Made by a program: the position numbers and the translations under genes
Notes under the pieces: model-generated
Database searches by the model: none
The model's input: the letters and a program-made list of their open reading frames with translations, nothing else
Told to the model about the DNA's origin: nothing
Assembly (NCBI RefSeq): GCF_019890615.1
Contig: NZ_JAINVZ010000002.1
Coordinates: forward strand, 434,001 to 498,000
Source of the DNA: Streptantibioticus parmotrematis
GTDB lineage: Bacteria > Actinomycetota > Actinomycetes > Streptomycetales > Streptomycetaceae
Reading direction: 5' to 3'
Length of the DNA stretch: 64,000 bases
Shown: positions 1 through 6,533 of the stretch, in pieces
How positions within the stretch are numbered: position 1 is the stretch's first letter
How the letters are laid out: every line of letters begins with the position of its first letter

Positions 1-1
1 C

Positions 2-1192
2 ATGGCCCCGGAGACCCGGCGCCAGCAGATCGTGAAGCTGTGCTGGACGCTCGTCTACCTGCTCTACATGGCCTACGCGGTCGCCGACCTCGTCTCCGGC
101 GACCACACCGTCTGGGCGACCGTGCTGGGCTGGCTGGGCCTCGCCGCGTTCCTCACCCCGTACCTGTACCTCGTCCTCAGCCGCCGCCCGCGCGGTCAGC
201 ACTTGGCGGTCTGGCAGTGGGCGGCGCTGGGCTGGCTGTACGTGCTCGCGGTGACGCTGTCGCTGACGCTGGGCCAGGCGTGGCTGATGCTCTTCGTCTA
301 CGTGACGATCACCTCCGGCGTGCTGCTGCCGTTCCGGCTGGCGGCGCGGGCGGTGGTGGCGGTGTCGATGAGCCTGCTGGGCGCGGGACTGCTGCTGCAC
401 GCCAACGGCTGGCTGCTGACCGGGCTGGTCCTGCCGTCGCTGCTCGGCGGCGGGGCGATGATGGGCGTCTCCCAAATGGGCCGCACCATGCGGGAGTTGC
501 GGGCCGCGCGGGAGACGGTCGCGCATCTGGCCGCCAACGAGGAACGGTTGCGGCTCGCCCGCGACCTGCACGACCTGCTCGGCCACTCGCTGTCGCTGAT
601 CACGCTCAAGAGCGAACTGGCCGGGCGCATGCTCCCGGACAAGCCGGAGGAGGCCGCCCGCCAGGTCGCCGACATCGAACGGGTGAGCCGTCAGGCGCTC
701 GTTGACGTCCGCGAGGCGGTCAGCGGCTTCCGCAGGCCCACCCTCGCCGTCGAACTCGCCGGTGTCCGCACCGCGTTGCACACCGCGGGCGTCGAGGCCG
801 AGATCGCCCCCGCCCTCCAGCAGCCCGTCACCACCGCCCACCCCGGGCTCGGCGCCGAGCAGGAGGGCGCGTTGGCCTGGGCGCTGCGGGAGGCGGTCAC
901 CAACGTCGTACGGCACAGCGGCGCGAGCGCCTGCGAACTGTCCCTGGACGAGGTGTGGGAGGCGGACGAGACCCGCTACCTGCGCCTGGAGATCGCCGAC
1001 GACGGCCGGGGCCCCGCCCGCGGTCACCACGCGGGCAACGGCCTGAGCGGCCTGGAGGAGCGCCTCGTCCTGTCCGGCGGCCGCCTGGAGACCGGCCCGT
1101 CCCGCCGGGGCGGCTTCGCGGTCCGGGCGTACGTGCCGTTGCGCGCGGTCCAGGACCGCCCGATCACGGAGCCCTCACGCCCGCAGTGCTGA
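2..1192 (+). CDS. DesK-like sensor histidine kinase
   Basis: A membrane sensor kinase that should autophosphorylate and pass phosphate to a NarL/LuxR response regulator. Hydrophobic segments fill residues 12-155 (about five helices), a short linker follows, and the HisKA_3 box RDLHDLLGH places the phospho-accepting histidine at H190. The HATPase_c domain shows N301 (REAVTNVV), DDGRG at 333-337 and GNGLSGL at 345-351. The ATG sits at base 2, so a start further upstream outside the window cannot be excluded. No regulator gene follows directly; the nearest candidate partner is the DesR-like gene at 11061, beyond about 9.9 kb of unrelated genes. Kinase family assignment is firm; the stimulus is unknown. 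Confidence 0.9.
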   Translation: MAPETRRQQIVKLCWTLVYLLYMAYAVADLVSGDHTVWATVLGWLGLAAFLTPYLYLVLSRRPRGQHLAVWQWAALGWLYVLAVTLSLTLGQAWLMLFVYVTITSGVLLPFRLAARAVVAVSMSLLGAGLLLHANGWLLTGLVLPSLLGGGAMMGVSQMGRTMRELRAARETVAHLAANEERLRLARDLHDLLGHSLSLITLKSELAGRMLPDKPEEAARQVADIERVSRQALVDVREAVSGFRRPTLAVELAGVRTALHTAGVEAEIAPALQQPVTTAHPGLGAEQEGALAWALREAVTNVVRHSGASACELSLDEVWEADETRYLRLEIADDGRGPARGHHAGNGLSGLEERLVLSGGRLETGPSRRGGFAVRAYVPLRAVQDRPITEPSRPQC

Positions 1193-1244
1193 GGCGCGGG
1201 CCGCTCCGCTTCGGGCGGGCGAGGGGTGACCGGGTGGGGTGTGG

Positions 1245-1347
1245 TTCCCGGAACGCTTGTCACGTCGTTGTCTGTGACACGGGTTTTCGTCAACGGAGGT
1301 TGTCGGAAAGGTTGCTGGGGACATGGGGGTGACAAGCGTTTCGGGAA
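1245..1347. repeat. Long inverted repeat between kinase and DUF397 array
   Basis: TTCCCGGAACGCTTGTCAC at 1245-1263 is matched in inverted orientation at 1329-1347 with 18 of 19 bases, separated by 65 bp. It lies in the gap where the kinase and the DUF397 operon converge, at the left edge of the accessory block. It could be a convergent terminator or the footprint of an insertion; the sequence does not decide. Confidence 0.55.
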
Positions 1348-1378
1348 GGGCGGGGGGTTGGCCTTCCGCCGATCGCTC

Positions 1379-1573
1379 TCAGGCGGGACCGAACTCTCCC
1401 GCTTTGACGGCCGCGACGAAGTCGGCGAAGGCGGCGGCGGGGAAGGCGAGGACGGGTCCGTGCGGGTCCTTGGAATCGCGCACGGGCACGAGGCCGTGGC
1501 CTGCGGCCACTTCGACGCACGCGCCGCCGTTGTTGCTGTGGGATGACGTGAACCAGCGAAGGGGTTCGGTCAT
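1379..1573 (-). CDS. DUF397 protein, array copy A (distal)
   Basis: A 64-residue DUF397 protein, the last of four tandem copies. DUF397 proteins are small partners of whiJ-type helix-turn-helix regulators in streptomycetes; their molecular role is poorly known. The family core is visible: W8, SSHSNNGG, CVEVA, VPVRDSKDP and a hydrophobic C-terminal helix ending AGEFGPA. The ATG at 1573 lies inside the stop of copy B (ATGA overlap, 1570-1573), implying translational coupling. The first 17 residues match copy B exactly, so A and B look like a recent duplication. Confidence 0.85.
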   Translation of the reverse strand: MTEPLRWFTSSHSNNGGACVEVAAGHGLVPVRDSKDPHGPVLAFPAAAFADFVAAVKAGEFGPA

Positions 1574-1758
1574 CGCAGCTCCCCGGTCTTGATGCCGTCT
1601 ATGAAGGCGGCGAAAGCGGAGGCCGGGAAGGCGAGGGCGGGTCCGTGCGGGTCCTTGGAGTCGCGGACCAGTATGTGGTCCTGTGCGTCGGCGACTTCGA
1701 CGCACTGGCCTCCGTTGTTGCTGTGCGAGGACGTGAACCAACGGAGAGGTTCGGTCAT
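1570..1758 (-). CDS. DUF397 protein, array copy B
   Basis: A 62-residue DUF397 protein. It shares MTEPLRWFTSSHSNNGG with copy A but has QCVEVADAQD and ILVRDSKDP in the variable middle. Its ATG at 1758 overlaps the stop of copy C by four bases and its own stop overlaps the start of copy A, so B and A depend on ribosomes arriving from upstream. It is read as part of one polycistronic unit headed by the XRE gene at 3038. Confidence 0.85.
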   Translation of the reverse strand: MTEPLRWFTSSHSNNGGQCVEVADAQDHILVRDSKDPHGPALAFPASAFAAFIDGIKTGELR

Positions 1759-1955
1759 CGCAGCTCTCCAGCCTTCATGCTGGCCACGAAGGCGGTGAAC
1801 GCGTCGGCGCGGAAGGTGAGGACCGGTCCCTCCGGGTCCTTGGAGTCACGTACGGGGACCACGCCTTGGGAGGCGATCAGATCAGCGGCGACTTCGACGC
1901 ACGCGCCGCCGTTGTCGCTGTACGAGGACTTGAACCAGCGAAGGGACTCGGTCAT
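1755..1955 (-). CDS. DUF397 protein, array copy C
   Basis: A 66-residue DUF397 protein with WFKSSYSDNGGACVEVA and VPVRDSKDPEGP. It resembles copy D more than A or B (KSSYS rather than TSSHS). The ATG at 1955 was chosen over an in-frame start further upstream because DUF397 proteins begin at this MTE motif and a GAAAGGA ribosome site lies about eight bases before it. It is the only member of the array with a gap (13 bp) from its upstream neighbour instead of an overlap. Confidence 0.85.
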   Translation of the reverse strand: MTESLRWFKSSYSDNGGACVEVAADLIASQGVVPVRDSKDPEGPVLTFRADAFTAFVASMKAGELR

Positions 1956-1968
1956 CACGGGCGTCCTT

Positions 1969-2178
1969 TCAGACGGCGCCGAACTCTCCAGCCTTGACGC
2001 CCTCCACGAAAGCGGAGAACGCGCCGACCGGGAAGGAGAGAACCGGCCCGTTCGGGTCCTTGGAGTCACGGACGGGAACGATGCCGTGCGCTCCGCTGAG
2101 GTTGGCGGCTACCTCGACGCACTGGCCGCCGTTCTCGCTGTACGAAGACTTGAACCAACGGGGGGATTCGGTCGTCAC
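1969..2178 (-). CDS. DUF397 protein, array copy D (proximal)
   Basis: A 69-residue DUF397 protein starting with GTG at 2178, overlapping the stop of the XRE regulator by four bases (GTGA). It carries WFKSSYSENGGQCVEVA and VPVRDSKDPNGP and ends AGEFGAV. Being first after the regulator, it occupies the usual position of the single DUF397 partner in whiJ-like loci, so it may be the ancestral copy from which the others arose. That ancestry is inference. Confidence 0.85.
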   Translation of the reverse strand: MTTESPRWFKSSYSENGGQCVEVAANLSGAHGIVPVRDSKDPNGPVLSFPVGAFSAFVEGVKAGEFGAV

Positions 2179-3038
2179 GGGGTACCCTTTCGCAACTCGT
2201 TGATCATGGCGACAGATTCCGCCTGAGAAGGCGCTTCTGCCTGTAGCTGATGGTAGGCCGTCAGCAGCGGAAGCACGTATGTACTATCCCGTTCGAGGTG
2301 GCCCCGTTGCGCGGACTCGGCATACGAGACGAGCGAGCGATCCGGGAGCGTCAGCACGGTTATGGGAAGGCTGAGGGGTCGGCGTTCTCCCATGCTGAAC
2401 GGTGCGACTTGGAGGACGGTGTTCGGCAGCTCAGCGAACTCGATCAGCCTGTCCAGCTGGGCTTTGATGACGTCTGGTTGCCCCATGGGCCGACGCAGGC
2501 AGCTCTCGTCGAGCACTGCGAAGACCAGGGGTGGGGGCGTCCGGGTTAGGGCAGCCTGGCGTTCCGCGACCAGCGCGATCCGTTCTTGCGCCTGGTCGTT
2601 CGTGATCGCCCCCCGTTTGACGGTGCTCTCCGCGATGATCGCCGCGTACTCCGGCGTCTGAAGCAGCCCAGGGATCACGCCCACCTCGTACAACCGGATC
2701 TCCGCCGCCTCCGCCTCGTGGCCGATGAACTGCGGGAAGCCCTCCAGCAGGCCCGAGTTCCGCACCTTGCGGTAGGCGCGTTCGAACGTCTCCCCGGATG
2801 CCAGGGCCACGTCCGCGCGGCGGGCGAGGAGCAGGGTTGGCGGTTTGCGGGCTGTTTCGATGGCGGAGACGTGCTGGCTGGAGTAGCCCATGCGCTCCGC
2901 CAACTCGTCCTGTGTCCAGCCGCGTTCCTCGCGTGAACTGCGCAGACGTGCGCCGAAGCTCGCCTGCGGAGAACTGTCGGGGTCTAACTCCTTGCGGTTC
3001 AACGGAACACCACCGAACCCTTCCTCCCCGTAACGCAC
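2175..3038 (-). CDS. XRE-family regulator with DUF5753 (whiJ-like)
   Basis: A 287-residue cytoplasmic DNA-binding protein. Residues 28-82 form an XRE/Cro helix-turn-helix (RLRSSREERGWTQDELAERM, then SSQHVSAIE), and residues 95-275 are the DUF5753 effector region typical of streptomycete WhiJ-like regulators (EVGVIPGLLQTPEYA). It heads an operon with four DUF397 genes, overlapping the first by four bases. The start is GTG at 3038; a TTG twelve codons later is possible. A divergent operon begins 72 bp away, so the shared gap is the natural place for autoregulation. Target genes are unknown. Confidence 0.9.
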   Translation of the reverse strand: MRYGEEGFGGVPLNRKELDPDSSPQASFGARLRSSREERGWTQDELAERMGYSSQHVSAIETARKPPTLLLARRADVALASGETFERAYRKVRNSGLLEGFPQFIGHEAEAAEIRLYEVGVIPGLLQTPEYAAIIAESTVKRGAITNDQAQERIALVAERQAALTRTPPPLVFAVLDESCLRRPMGQPDVIKAQLDRLIEFAELPNTVLQVAPFSMGERRPLSLPITVLTLPDRSLVSYAESAQRGHLERDSTYVLPLLTAYHQLQAEAPSQAESVAMINELRKGTP

Positions 3039-3109
3039 GTTGATTGGTAACTGACTCTAGGTCACGCTGAACTCGCTTGGTAGCGGAATGGCTACGGAGA
3101 GGAGTGATC
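3039..3109. promoter_or_regulatory. Divergent control region of XRE/DUF397 operon
   Basis: This 71 bp gap separates the start codons of the XRE operon (minus) and the small-protein operon (plus). It is less GC-rich than its surroundings, especially 3038-3060 (TTGATTGGTAACTGACTC), as expected for back-to-back promoters. The GAGAGGAG ribosome site of the rightward gene is at 3097-3104. No -10/-35 pair is convincing enough to mark. Confidence 0.45.
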
Positions 3110-3367
3110 GTGTGTGACCAGGGCGTTCCTGCGGGGCCGATGGAGCTTCCGCGTCCGCCTGAGCCGGGGGCGCTCGTGGTGGATGTGGCGCGGGACCGGG
3201 TGGGTGAGTTCCGTGGTGAGTGGTGCGGGCGGTGGTTCCTGCGGCCGGTGACCGGTGGGCGGGAGTGGGCCGCGCGGCCGAAGGACGTGCGGGCGGTCAG
3301 TCCGGAGCAGCGTTTACGTGCTCAGACGGCGAGGGCGAACGCCCGTAGTCGCGGGGAGGTGTTGTGA
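3110..3367 (+). CDS. Small protein of unknown function, operon gene 1
   Basis: An 85-residue hypothetical protein. GTG at 3110 was preferred to a TTG at 3077 because GAGAGGAG lies about five bases upstream. The protein is Trp- and Arg-rich in the middle (GEWCGRWFLRPVTGGREW) and ends in a basic helix (QRLRAQTARANARSRGE). I do not recognise a family. Its stop overlaps the next start (GTGA, 3364-3367), and it is divergent from the whiJ-like operon; small genes of this kind commonly travel with whiJ/DUF397 loci in Streptomyces, which is the only hint at function. Confidence 0.65.
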   Translation: MCDQGVPAGPMELPRPPEPGALVVDVARDRVGEFRGEWCGRWFLRPVTGGREWAARPKDVRAVSPEQRLRAQTARANARSRGEVL

Positions 3368-3630
3368 GCGCGCCGAGGCGGGTGTTCGGGTTCGTGGAGT
3401 GGACGTTGCGGCCGGACCGGGACGACGACGCACCTCCCGTGACCTACGCCTTCCGGTGTCTGGCGTTGCGGGAGGACGACAGCGAGTGCGGGGAGCGTTC
3501 GCAGGCGAGTGCGGATCCGTGTGTGCCGCAGGAGTGGGCGTTCGGGCATCTGCGGGAGAACCCGGAACACACCAGCTATGCCGAGGTCATCGAACGCCCC
3601 TGGGTGATGTGGCGAGGCGGCCCGGCATGA
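3364..3630 (+). CDS. Small conserved protein (DUF7848-like), operon gene 2
   Basis: An 88-residue protein beginning with GTG at 3364. It has the look of the short streptomycete DUF7848 proteins: VEWTLRPD, a Cys-containing strand pair (YAFRCLAL, DDSECGER), a conserved stretch ending in a short helix (EWAFGHLREN, then HTSYAEVIERPW). The two cysteines and late His could bind a metal, though this is a guess. It overlaps both neighbours by four bases, so the three genes are one translationally coupled operon. Confidence 0.7.
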   Translation: MSAPRRVFGFVEWTLRPDRDDDAPPVTYAFRCLALREDDSECGERSQASADPCVPQEWAFGHLRENPEHTSYAEVIERPWVMWRGGPA

Positions 3631-4199
3631 ACGGAACCTACCGCTGCGAAGTGGTGGCCGAAGGCCAGGTGTTCGGCACGGGGGAGACCCGCACGTACCT
3701 ACTGGCGGCCTGGGACACGATCTCGCCCAAGCTCGCGCTGCGCTGGCTGACGGCCCAGGCCGAACGCCTCGCGGAGCGCCTGGACCCGGACCCGGCCCGG
3801 GCGCCCTGGACCCGCCCGGCGCACACACCCCACGCGGACGGCCTGACCGCGTTACGGCAGGCCGAACAGCCCGCGCAACGCGAACTGCTCAAGTACGGCA
3901 CCCCGTTGACCCTGGTCATACGTGACACGGACTGCCGCTGGACCCTTTCCGTCCGGCCGGTGCGGCACTCGCCCCCGCCCGCCCCTCAGCCGATCCCGTT
4001 CAGTGGGACGCCCCGAACCCGCGTCCTCGCCGCGCTGATCGCCCTCTGCCGCCGAAGGGCCGCCCGCCACGGTGCCGGCCGTCGCGCCGCCGCTGATCAC
4101 GGCTCCCCGTCCGGGCGACACGGAATCCGGCCGAGTCGATGGCCGCGCGGTCGCCATGAAGGCCGCCGAGTGGCGCCCGGGTGGTGTGAACAGGGCTGA
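3627..4199 (+). CDS. Hypothetical protein, operon gene 3
   Basis: A 190-residue protein starting at the ATG at 3627, inside the stop of the preceding gene (ATGA). The first 110 residues look like a compact domain (YRCEVVAEGQVFGTGETRTY, a helix with LALRWLTAQAERLAERL, then LVIRDTDCRWTLSVRPV). The last 70 are Arg/Pro/Gly-rich and probably disordered, and the true stop could differ if the tail is eroded. I cannot assign a family. Its place as the third coupled gene suggests it works with the two small proteins before it. Confidence 0.6.
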   Translation: MNGTYRCEVVAEGQVFGTGETRTYLLAAWDTISPKLALRWLTAQAERLAERLDPDPARAPWTRPAHTPHADGLTALRQAEQPAQRELLKYGTPLTLVIRDTDCRWTLSVRPVRHSPPPAPQPIPFSGTPRTRVLAALIALCRRRAARHGAGRRAAADHGSPSGRHGIRPSRWPRGRHEGRRVAPGWCEQG

Positions 4200-4337
4200 T
4201 TTCAGGCCACCGTACGCGTCGCGGAACGCCGCTGATGGGTGGTTTGCGTGCGTTCGGCCGCTGATCATGGGGAGCGGGTCGGCCGTCGACCGGCCAGGAG
4301 CCGGCCCGTGCCCCTATTCGGAGGAGTGCTGCCCGCC

Positions 4338-4967
4338 ATGGCGAAGAGCTCGATCGACCTGCCGATGAGTTTCGAAGTCCCGGAAGTCTTCCACGACATC
4401 GATTTCTCCGTCTCCGCCGAGACCAACACCGACAAGCTCATCGAGCGCCTGAACACGGTCGATCCCAAGCCGTCGCAGGAGGAGATGGCCCACGCGGTCC
4501 TCGCGCAGCAGACGATGTACGAGCTGCTCTCGGCCGCCGGGGCGGTCTATGCGGGCACGCTGCTGTACGGGCCGACCAAGGAGAAGCCCGACGCGAAGCT
4601 GGCCTCGGCGATCCTGACCGTGACCGCGCGCCCCAGCGAACTGTCCAACGAGCAGACCGTCCACCGCCTGGCGCGCACCATGGGTGCCGTCTACCAGGAG
4701 GCCGAGGTCGGCGTGGTGCGCCTCGCGGCGGGCCCGGCGGTGCTGCTGACCGAGGAACGCAAGGTGGAAAAGCCCGTCAACCTGCTCACCGAGGGCGGCG
4801 GTCCCACCGTCGTACGCCAGCTGCACGTGTTCGTGCCGATCCCGGGCCGCCTGGCGATGGCCGACTTCGCCATCGCCACGGAGAACCTCGCCGAGTGGGA
4901 CGCCTGTGTGGAGATCCTCGCCGAGGTCTGCCGCACCATCACCTTCGACACCGCCGCCGCGGCCTGA
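4338..4967 (+). CDS. Conserved protein, possible Mog1/PsbP-like partner protein
   Basis: A 209-residue soluble protein with no signal peptide or membrane segment. It reads as an alpha/beta protein: a helical region from about 35-70, strands around 75-100, then VVRLAAGPAVLLTEE, VRQLHVFVPIPG, FAIATENLAEWDACVEIL and a final helix-strand TITF. That C-terminal pattern resembles Mog1p/PsbP-fold proteins such as LpqN or DUF1795, judged by eye only. The ATG at 4338 has GGAGGAG eleven bases upstream; GTG at 4326 is an alternative. The gene lies 17 bp before a gene for a protein with a large hydrophobic hairpin, and the two almost certainly form an operon. Confidence 0.6.
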   Translation: MAKSSIDLPMSFEVPEVFHDIDFSVSAETNTDKLIERLNTVDPKPSQEEMAHAVLAQQTMYELLSAAGAVYAGTLLYGPTKEKPDAKLASAILTVTARPSELSNEQTVHRLARTMGAVYQEAEVGVVRLAAGPAVLLTEERKVEKPVNLLTEGGGPTVVRQLHVFVPIPGRLAMADFAIATENLAEWDACVEILAEVCRTITFDTAAAA

Positions 4968-4984
4968 CCGGGCAGAGGGACACC

Positions 4985-6439
4985 ATGCACATCGAGTACG
5001 GCATCGACCTCGCCCTGCACCAGCTGGGATACCAGCCGGGCAACCAGGACAAGATCGTCTTCAACGCCCAGAGCGAACTGAACATGTACACCACCAACGC
5101 CAAGGACGCGATGAAGATCTGGGGGTGGGACCCGGAGGCGCTGCGCCCGGAGGACCACTACCGGATCGACCAGCTCCTGCGCATGTACGTCTTCCAGCGC
5201 GACCAGATCCTGGCCGCGTTGAAGCGTGTGGACGGGGAACTGCCCGGCAGCCAGGAGGCCGAGCAGCAGCTGGCGGACTTCAAGGCGTTCCTGTCCAAGG
5301 AGATGAGGAGGGTGCGCGGGCTCACGTCCTACAAAGAGGATCTGACCGAGGAGGAGAAGGAGAACTGGCACACCGCCATCGACGTGTGGCACGAGGAGCA
5401 ACGGGAACGGGGCAGCCAGGAGGAGTTTCCCGCCGTCGCGGGCGTCGTCGCCTTCCAGCACCCCGCCGTCTCCCGCTACCTGGGCAAGATCCCTTCCCTG
5501 GCCATGGGCGGGTACACGGGCGGGGGAGGCTACTTCCGGCTGACGGACAACGGCTATCCCCGCGAGTGGATCGAGGACGGCGGCCTGTACGACCTGATCG
5601 ACATGGCGATGGCTCTCCAGGCCGAGTTGCAGCTCCAATGCCTGCTCGTCGACCGCGAGTTCACCCGGATCGTCGCCACCCGCGGCCAGGAGTTCGCGTA
5701 CCTGAAGGCGGAAGCGGCTCGCAAGGCCGCCGAGGAGAGCACGAGCTTCTGGGCGACCTTCGGGGACATCATGGGGATCGTCTCCGCCGTAGCGGGAGTG
5801 CTCGCGCTCATCCCGGTCCTCACGCCCATCGCCGGGCCCGTGGCCGCGGTCGCCGCCCTGGAATCGCTGGGTGCCCACACCGTGGACGCGGTCGTCAAGA
5901 ACAAGTGGGACGAGATGACCGTCGTCGGCCTCGGTGCCGACGCCCTCGCCGCCCTCCCGGGCGTGGGCGCGGTCGCCAAGAGCCTCAAGGCGGGCAGGGC
6001 CGGCATGAAGTTGATCGGCACCGGTGCCAAGGCCATGTCCAAGGCGAAGGTCTTCACCGCCACCGCCGGACGGGAGTTCCTGGGCGTGACCGGGGGTGCG
6101 GGCAAGGGGGCGAAGGCGATCGCCGAGGCGGCCGAGGCGTCCAAGGTCTTCGACTACATCGGCACCAAGGGCGCCAAGCTCGTCAAGGCGTCCGCGGCCA
6201 GTGGAAAGAAGGCCGGGAAGTTCCTCCAGGGCTCGGTCAACCTCGCCACCCAGGTCCCCCTGGTCGTGGAGATGTCCTCGGGTTCGGACATGTCGACACC
6301 GAAGGACGCCGCCGCCGGAACCGCTCTGACCGCCAACTTCGGCCAGAGCATCGGCAGTTGGGGTGTCGTCGGTGACGCGGCGAAGAAGGGCGGCACCCTG
6401 TCCATCGCCGTGTTCTCGAAGATCATCGGCCGCCGCTGA
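4985..6439 (+). CDS. Uncharacterised protein with pre-toxin-like hydrophobic module
   Basis: A 484-residue protein with a clear start (GAGGG seven bases before ATG 4985). Residues 1-250 are soluble and mostly helical (IDQLLRMYVFQRDQILAAL; charged helices at 85-145; Gly-rich turn at 173-185). Residues 258-292 form a hydrophobic hairpin (GIVSAVAGVLALIPVLTPIA), followed by VVGLGADALAALPGVGAVAK and KLIGTGAKAMSKAK. Such a segment is familiar from polymorphic toxins and type VII-exported effectors, where it precedes the toxin domain. Here only about 130 Gly/Ala/Lys-rich residues follow and no nuclease or other toxin motif is visible. There is no signal peptide. It is co-transcribed with the 209-residue protein upstream. 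Confidence 0.6.
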   Translation: MHIEYGIDLALHQLGYQPGNQDKIVFNAQSELNMYTTNAKDAMKIWGWDPEALRPEDHYRIDQLLRMYVFQRDQILAALKRVDGELPGSQEAEQQLADFKAFLSKEMRRVRGLTSYKEDLTEEEKENWHTAIDVWHEEQRERGSQEEFPAVAGVVAFQHPAVSRYLGKIPSLAMGGYTGGGGYFRLTDNGYPREWIEDGGLYDLIDMAMALQAELQLQCLLVDREFTRIVATRGQEFAYLKAEAARKAAEESTSFWATFGDIMGIVSAVAGVLALIPVLTPIAGPVAAVAALESLGAHTVDAVVKNKWDEMTVVGLGADALAALPGVGAVAKSLKAGRAGMKLIGTGAKAMSKAKVFTATAGREFLGVTGGAGKGAKAIAEAAEASKVFDYIGTKGAKLVKASAASGKKAGKFLQGSVNLATQVPLVVEMSSGSDMSTPKDAAAGTALTANFGQSIGSWGVVGDAAKKGGTLSIAVFSKIIGRR

Positions 6440-6533
6440 TCCGCTCCCCGCGGGGCACCGACCGCCGGGTGGCCCGGACGGGCCGGACCACTCGGCCCGC
6501 CCGGTGCGGCACCCGCACCCGCCCGTGCGGCCG

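Noticed and set aside
1379-2178. Possibility that the four DUF397 copies are an assembly artefact.
   Set aside because: The copies differ in many residues and all joints are clean, so they cannot come from duplicated reads.
4691-5878. A 395-codon open frame on the minus strand.
   Set aside because: It is antisense to two well-supported plus-strand genes; its composition is the usual Gly/Arg/Val mirror of high-GC coding DNA and it has no ribosome site.
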